NCBI GenBank assembly: GCA_029777215.1
Contig: JAKOSQ010000162.1
Span: 1-10,156, forward strand
Direction: 5' to 3'
Length of the DNA: 10,156 nt
Origin: Bacillota bacterium
GTDB lineage: Bacteria; Bacillota; Clostridia; Oscillospirales; Oscillospiraceae
A model generated the notes under the pieces. It ran no database searches and was not told the origin of the DNA. It was given only the letters and a program-made list of their open reading frames with translations. Shown here one piece after another: positions 7,250 through 10,156 of this stretch. Positions within the stretch are counted from its first letter, which is position 1. Each line of letters begins with the position of its first letter. The position numbers and the translations under genes are program-made.

Positions 7250-7292
7250 AAAAGTCCGCTTTCCCATTTCTCACGGGAAAGCGGATTTTTTT
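7248..7292. terminator. Bidirectional terminator between convergent genes
   Basis: An 11-bp perfect stem (TCCGCTTTCCC at 7255-7265, GGGAAAGCGGA at 7275-7285) with a 9-nt loop, seven T on the right (7286-7292) and six A on the left (7248-7253). It can end transcription from both sides: the MBL-hydrolase operon on plus and the M16 peptidase gene on minus. The stem begins 5 nt after one stop codon and the T run ends 5 nt before the other, so the whole 48-bp gap is terminator. Confidence 0.95.
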
Positions 7293-7297
7293 CTTTC

Positions 7298-8545
7298 TTA
7301 CAGTCCCAGCACCTTGACATACTCCTCGGCGGGCTCGACCTTGCCGATGGCGGACAGGGAGAGCTGCTTCGGGTTTAGATGGCTTTGCGCGAGCGCCAAT
7401 ATTTCCTCGCGCGTCACGCTGTCGTAGCGCTCCAAAAGCTCGTCCGCCGTGAGGCTCCGGCCCATGACGAGCATCGAGTTTCCCATCTTGAGCATGCGGG
7501 AGTTCGCCGACTCGAGGCCCATCACGAGCGAGGATTTGACCTGTTCGCGGGCGCGGTCAAGTTCGTCCTGCGTGATGCCGTCGTTTGCAAGGGCGCGCAG
7601 CTCGTCGCCGATGAGGCCGAGGGCCTTTGTCTCCGTGTCCTTGCCGACGGCGGTCGCCACGGCGAGCATGCCGGTGTCGAGGAAGCCGGACTGGAAGGAG
7701 TAGATCGAGTAGCACAGACCGTATTTTTCGCGAATGTTCTGGAACAGGCGCGAGGACACGCCGCCGCCGAGCGCGGTTGAGAGCAGGTTCATCGCAAAGC
7801 GCTCGTCGCTGTTGCTCGGGCAGGACGGGAAGGCGATGCAGAACTGGTTCTGCTCCGTCTTTTTGCGCTTCGCCACGGCGACCGGTGCGTAGGACGCGCG
7901 GCGGGGCTTTGTCGCTTTCGACTTCGGCATCGCGGCAAAGCAGGCCTCGATGCGGCGCAGATGGCTCTCGTCGTAGTTGCCGCACAGGGATACGACGATG
8001 TTGCCGGCGGTGTAGTGCGCCTCCTTGTAGGCCTTGAGGCCCGCGCCGGTCATGCCCGCGAGGGTCGAAGGCTTGCCGAGGACCGGGCGGCCCAGCGCGC
8101 CCTTGTAGCAGCAGGCCATGAGCTTCTCGTAGCACACGTCGTCTGGCGTGTCCTCGTACATGCCGATCTCCTCGAGGATGACGCCGCGCTCGCTCTCGAG
8201 CTCCGTCTCGTCAAAGGCGCACTCGAAGAACATCTCACTCAAAAGGTCGATGGCGGTGTTCAGATGGGTGTCGAGGACACGGGCATAAAAGCAGGTGGCC
8301 TCGCGGGTCGTGAAGGCGTTGATCTGTCCGCCGATGGCGTCCATATCAAAGGCAAGCTCGGCGGCGCTGCGCTTTTCGGTGCGCTTGAAGAGCATGTGCT
8401 CGATGAAGTGGGCGCTGCCGTTTTCGCCGGGGGCTTCGTTCCGCGAGCCGGAATTGATGAAAATCCCGAAAGCGGCGGAGCGGACGCCGGGCATCCGCTC
8501 GCAGATAATGCGCACGCCGTTCTCGAGTCTGATGATTTCGTGCAT
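7298..8545 (-). CDS. M16-family zinc peptidase (MlpA/YmxG-like)
   Basis: A 415-aa single-chain peptidase of the pitrilysin/insulinase (M16) family, related to mitochondrial processing peptidase. The inverted zinc motif HFIEH (H46, E49, H50) is intact, and the third ligand is probably E126 in GVILEEIGMYED, 76 residues later. The C-terminal half has the family's arginine-tyrosine motif, in SSRLFQNIREKYGLCYSIYSF-type sequence around residues 285-305. The substrate is unknown; no signal peptide is seen, so it is probably cytoplasmic. The frame runs on upstream to 8692, but the ATG at 8545 has AGGAGG at 8554-8559 (8-nt gap) and gives the usual N-terminus MHEIIRLENGVRII. It lies downstream of pnp on the same strand, as in Bacillus subtilis where pnpA and mlpA are near neighbours. 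Here a structured region of about 450 bp separates them. Confidence 0.93.
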   Translation of the reverse strand: MHEIIRLENGVRIICERMPGVRSAAFGIFINSGSRNEAPGENGSAHFIEHMLFKRTEKRSAAELAFDMDAIGGQINAFTTREATCFYARVLDTHLNTAIDLLSEMFFECAFDETELESERGVILEEIGMYEDTPDDVCYEKLMACCYKGALGRPVLGKPSTLAGMTGAGLKAYKEAHYTAGNIVVSLCGNYDESHLRRIEACFAAMPKSKATKPRRASYAPVAVAKRKKTEQNQFCIAFPSCPSNSDERFAMNLLSTALGGGVSSRLFQNIREKYGLCYSIYSFQSGFLDTGMLAVATAVGKDTETKALGLIGDELRALANDGITQDELDRAREQVKSSLVMGLESANSRMLKMGNSMLVMGRSLTADELLERYDSVTREEILALAQSHLNPKQLSLSAIGKVEPAEEYVKVLGL

Positions 8546-8577
8546 AGGTGGTTCCTCCTGCCGCTGTAAACGGATAG

Positions 8578-8598
8578 AAAAAAGGCGGTACTGCCGCC
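8578..8598 (-). terminator. Terminator or attenuator directly before the M16 peptidase gene
   Basis: On the minus strand GGCGG-CAGTA-CCGCC (8598-8584) is followed at once by six U (8583-8578). All five pairs are G-C, so it has the form of an intrinsic terminator. Only 18 nt separate the U run from the AGGAGG of the peptidase gene. That is too short for another promoter, so transcripts made upstream must read through this site. Confidence 0.65.
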
Positions 8599-8992
8599 CG
8601 GATGATTTTGTCGCCCTATCGCCGTGCGATAGGTTTTGCGCCGGACACGGCGAGACGCCGTCGCAAGCTTCGTATCCTTCGCTTCCGGGCAAGCCCGAAA
8701 GCTCACTCGCTCCGCTGTTCCGGCTTTCCCCATCAAGTCAGCGACTTGATGGAGAGCCCAGCAGTCTGGCCGGCGCAAAACGTGAAATTCAACGGCTCCG
8801 GGAATCCACTTCTCGGAGCCGTTACTAATAGTTCCCCGCGAAGCCAAAAGGCTTCACGGGAAAGGAAAAGGGAATCCGTTCGCTCCGCTTTCCGCTTGCG
8901 GGAAACGGAGCGATAAGGTTTTCCTTTGACGCAGCGCCGCAGCGCGAGAACTCTATTGGCGGAAAAGGCCGTAGGCCTTTTTCGACGGGACG
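8599..8992 (-). other. Dense palindromic non-coding region between pnp and the peptidase gene
   Basis: No credible gene is seen here. Stacked hairpins are, in plus coordinates: 8615-8622/8626-8633 (8 bp); 8647-8652/8656-8661 (6 bp); 8681-8690/8693-8702 (9 of 10); 8731-8739/8743-8751 (9 bp); 8791-8800/8814-8823 (10 bp, 13-nt loop); 8835-8838 plus 8840-8845 with their partners up to 8860; 8881-8895/8898-8912 (14 of 15 counting one G-U); and 8963-8970/8974-8981 (8 bp). A 12-bp inverted repeat, GTTTTGCGCCGG at 8633-8644 with its complement at 8770-8781, encloses 125 bp. A short run, TCGCTCCGCT, occurs near 8706 and again at 8880. It could be a structured mRNA leader, an intergenic palindromic repeat cluster or a remnant of a small non-autonomous element. 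Confidence 0.7.
8963..8982 (-). terminator. Hairpin after the pnp stop codon
   Basis: AAAAGGCC/GGCCTTTT perfect 8-bp stem with a 3-nt loop, starting about 11 nt after the pnp stop. The U run after the stem on the minus strand is part of the stem and is followed by CC, so termination may be weak. It could instead protect the pnp mRNA 3' end or act as a partial terminator. Confidence 0.5.
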
Positions 8993-10156
8993 TTAGTCCG
9001 TGAGGCCCAGGGCTTCTCTTTCCTTGAGCGCTTCCTTGCGGGAGAGGTTGACGCGGCCGCGGTCGTCGATCTCGACGACCTTGACCCAGGTCATGTCGCC
9101 GACGTTGAGGACGTCTTCGACCTTCTCGGTGCGCTTGAACTCGAGGTCCTTGATGTGGCACATGCCGTCCTTGCCCGGGGCGAGCTCAATGAACGCACCG
9201 ATCGGGATGACGCGGGCGACCTTGCCGTAGTAGAGCTTGCCGACCTCGGGAACAAAGACGATGTTCTCGATGGTGGTCTGTGCGCGGCGGCAGGCTTCGA
9301 TGTCGGCGCAGGCGATATAGATGGAGCCGTCGTCCTCGATGTCGATCTTGCAGCCGGTGTCGGCAGTGATCTTCTGGATGACCTTGCCGCCGGAGCCGAT
9401 GACTTCACGGATCTTGTCCGGATTGATGTGCATGGTGATCATCTTCGGAGCGGTCTCTGCGAGCTCCTTGCGCGGCTCGGGCAGGACGGGGAGCATGATC
9501 TCGTCGAGAATCTGGATGCGCGCCTCGCGCGTGATTTCGAGGGCGTTCTCGATGATCTCGTGGGACAGACCGTCGTTTTTGAGGTCCATCTGAATGGCGG
9601 TGATGCCCTTCTTCGTGCCGGCGACCTTGAAGTCCATCTCGCCGTGGAAGTCCTCGACGCCCTGAATGTCGATGAAGGTGGTGAAGCCGCCGTTGTCGTC
9701 TTGAATGAGGCCGCAGGAGATACCGGCGACCGGCGCGGTGATCGGGACGCCCGCGTCCATCAGCGCCAGCGTGCTTGCGCAGATGCTGCCCTGGGAGGTG
9801 GAACCGTTGGAGGAGAGAACTTCGGAGACGACGCGGATGGCGTACGGGAATTCCTCGACCGGCGGCATCACCGGGTCAAGGGCCTTTTCAGCGAGGGCGC
9901 CGTGGCCGTATTCGCGGCGGTTCGTGGAGCGGGACGCTCTGGCTTCACCGACGGAATAGGACGGGAAGTTGTACTGGTGCATATAGCGCTTGCCCTCTTG
10001 CGGGTCGATCGTGTCGAGACGCTGGCCTTCGCGCAGGGTGCCCAAGGTGCCCACCGACAGGGCCTGGGTCTGACCGCGCTGGAAGAGGCCGGAACCGTGG
10101 ACGCGCGGCCAATAGCCGGGCTTGATGTAGAGCGGACGGATGTCCTTGGGGCCGCG
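8993..10156 (-). CDS. pnp: Polyribonucleotide nucleotidyltransferase (PNPase), 5' part outside the window
   Basis: PNPase degrades RNA 3' to 5' using phosphate and can add tails in reverse. The C-terminal 387 residues are visible. The frame stays open to the window edge, so the gene starts beyond 10156, and a GTG at 10054 is internal. The visible part begins with RGPKDIRPL and the family sequence HGSGLFQRGQTQALS of the second RNase PH domain. That domain continues with SSNGSTSQGSICASTLAL (phosphate-binding region) and HGEMDFKVAGTKKGITAIQMD (metal-binding aspartates). A KH domain with the GSGG loop (IREVIGSGGKVIQKI) and an S1 domain (GKLYYGKVARVIPIGAFIEL to RVNLSRK) follow. All domains are in the usual order, and only a short tail follows S1. 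The M16 peptidase gene lies downstream on the same strand. Confidence 0.96.
   Translation of the reverse strand, partial: RGPKDIRPLYIKPGYWPRVHGSGLFQRGQTQALSVGTLGTLREGQRLDTIDPQEGKRYMHQYNFPSYSVGEARASRSTNRREYGHGALAEKALDPVMPPVEEFPYAIRVVSEVLSSNGSTSQGSICASTLALMDAGVPITAPVAGISCGLIQDDNGGFTTFIDIQGVEDFHGEMDFKVAGTKKGITAIQMDLKNDGLSHEIIENALEITREARIQILDEIMLPVLPEPRKELAETAPKMITMHINPDKIREVIGSGGKVIQKITADTGCKIDIEDDGSIYIACADIEACRRAQTTIENIVFVPEVGKLYYGKVARVIPIGAFIELAPGKDGMCHIKDLEFKRTEKVEDVLNVGDMTWVKVVEIDDRGRVNLSRKEALKEREALGLTD

Noticed and set aside
8546..8692. A 49-residue upstream extension of the M16 peptidase frame
   Set aside because: It runs from a TTG through hairpins and a terminator. The ATG at 8545 has a proper ribosome binding site and family-typical N-terminus.
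8602..8916. An open frame of 104 codons on plus through the palindromic region, and other frames there
   Set aside because: Composition follows the hairpins, there is no ribosome binding site and no known domain, so it is not a credible gene.
8599..8992. CRISPR array
   Set aside because: The hairpins differ in sequence and spacing. There is no regularly repeated unit with unique spacers and no cas gene in the window.

Overview
The window looks like chromosome from a GC-rich member of the Clostridia (Bacillota), plausibly an Oscillospiraceae-type gut bacterium. The evidence is the strong GC bias at third codon positions, consensus AGGAGG ribosome binding sites, a bifunctional Rel protein, the recJ-rel-dtd-MBL hydrolase order, and pnp next to an M16 (MlpA-type) peptidase gene. 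Those two neighbourhoods are familiar from Firmicutes. The family-level placement is an inference from style, not a match to a known genome.

Left edge (1-1440): the end of a probable integrated mobile element. A complete tyrosine integrase gene points at the 3' end of a tRNA-Leu(UAA) gene on the opposite strand, the classic layout for an island or prophage inserted in a tRNA. Between them lie copies of an 11-bp motif in direct and inverted orientation, which are candidate integrase arm sites, and two hairpins whose U-tracts stop leftward transcription. The body of the element would lie to the left, outside the window.

Middle (1527-7249): divergent promoters drive tRNA-Leu leftward and a housekeeping cluster rightward. 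The cluster is recJ (ssDNA exonuclease), relA ((p)ppGpp synthase/hydrolase), dtd (D-aminoacyl-tRNA deacylase) and a metallo-beta-lactamase-fold hydrolase. The genes are closely spaced and probably form one operon. It ends at a strong bidirectional terminator shared with the convergent gene on the other strand.

Right part (7298-10156): on the minus strand, pnp (PNPase, cut by the window edge at its 5' side) is followed downstream by an M16 zinc peptidase gene. About 450 bp of dense palindromes separate them, including a 12-bp long-range inverted repeat and a terminator placed immediately before the peptidase ribosome binding site. This non-coding region and the integrase/tRNA junction are the two places worth a closer look. 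The coding genes themselves are ordinary housekeeping genes.
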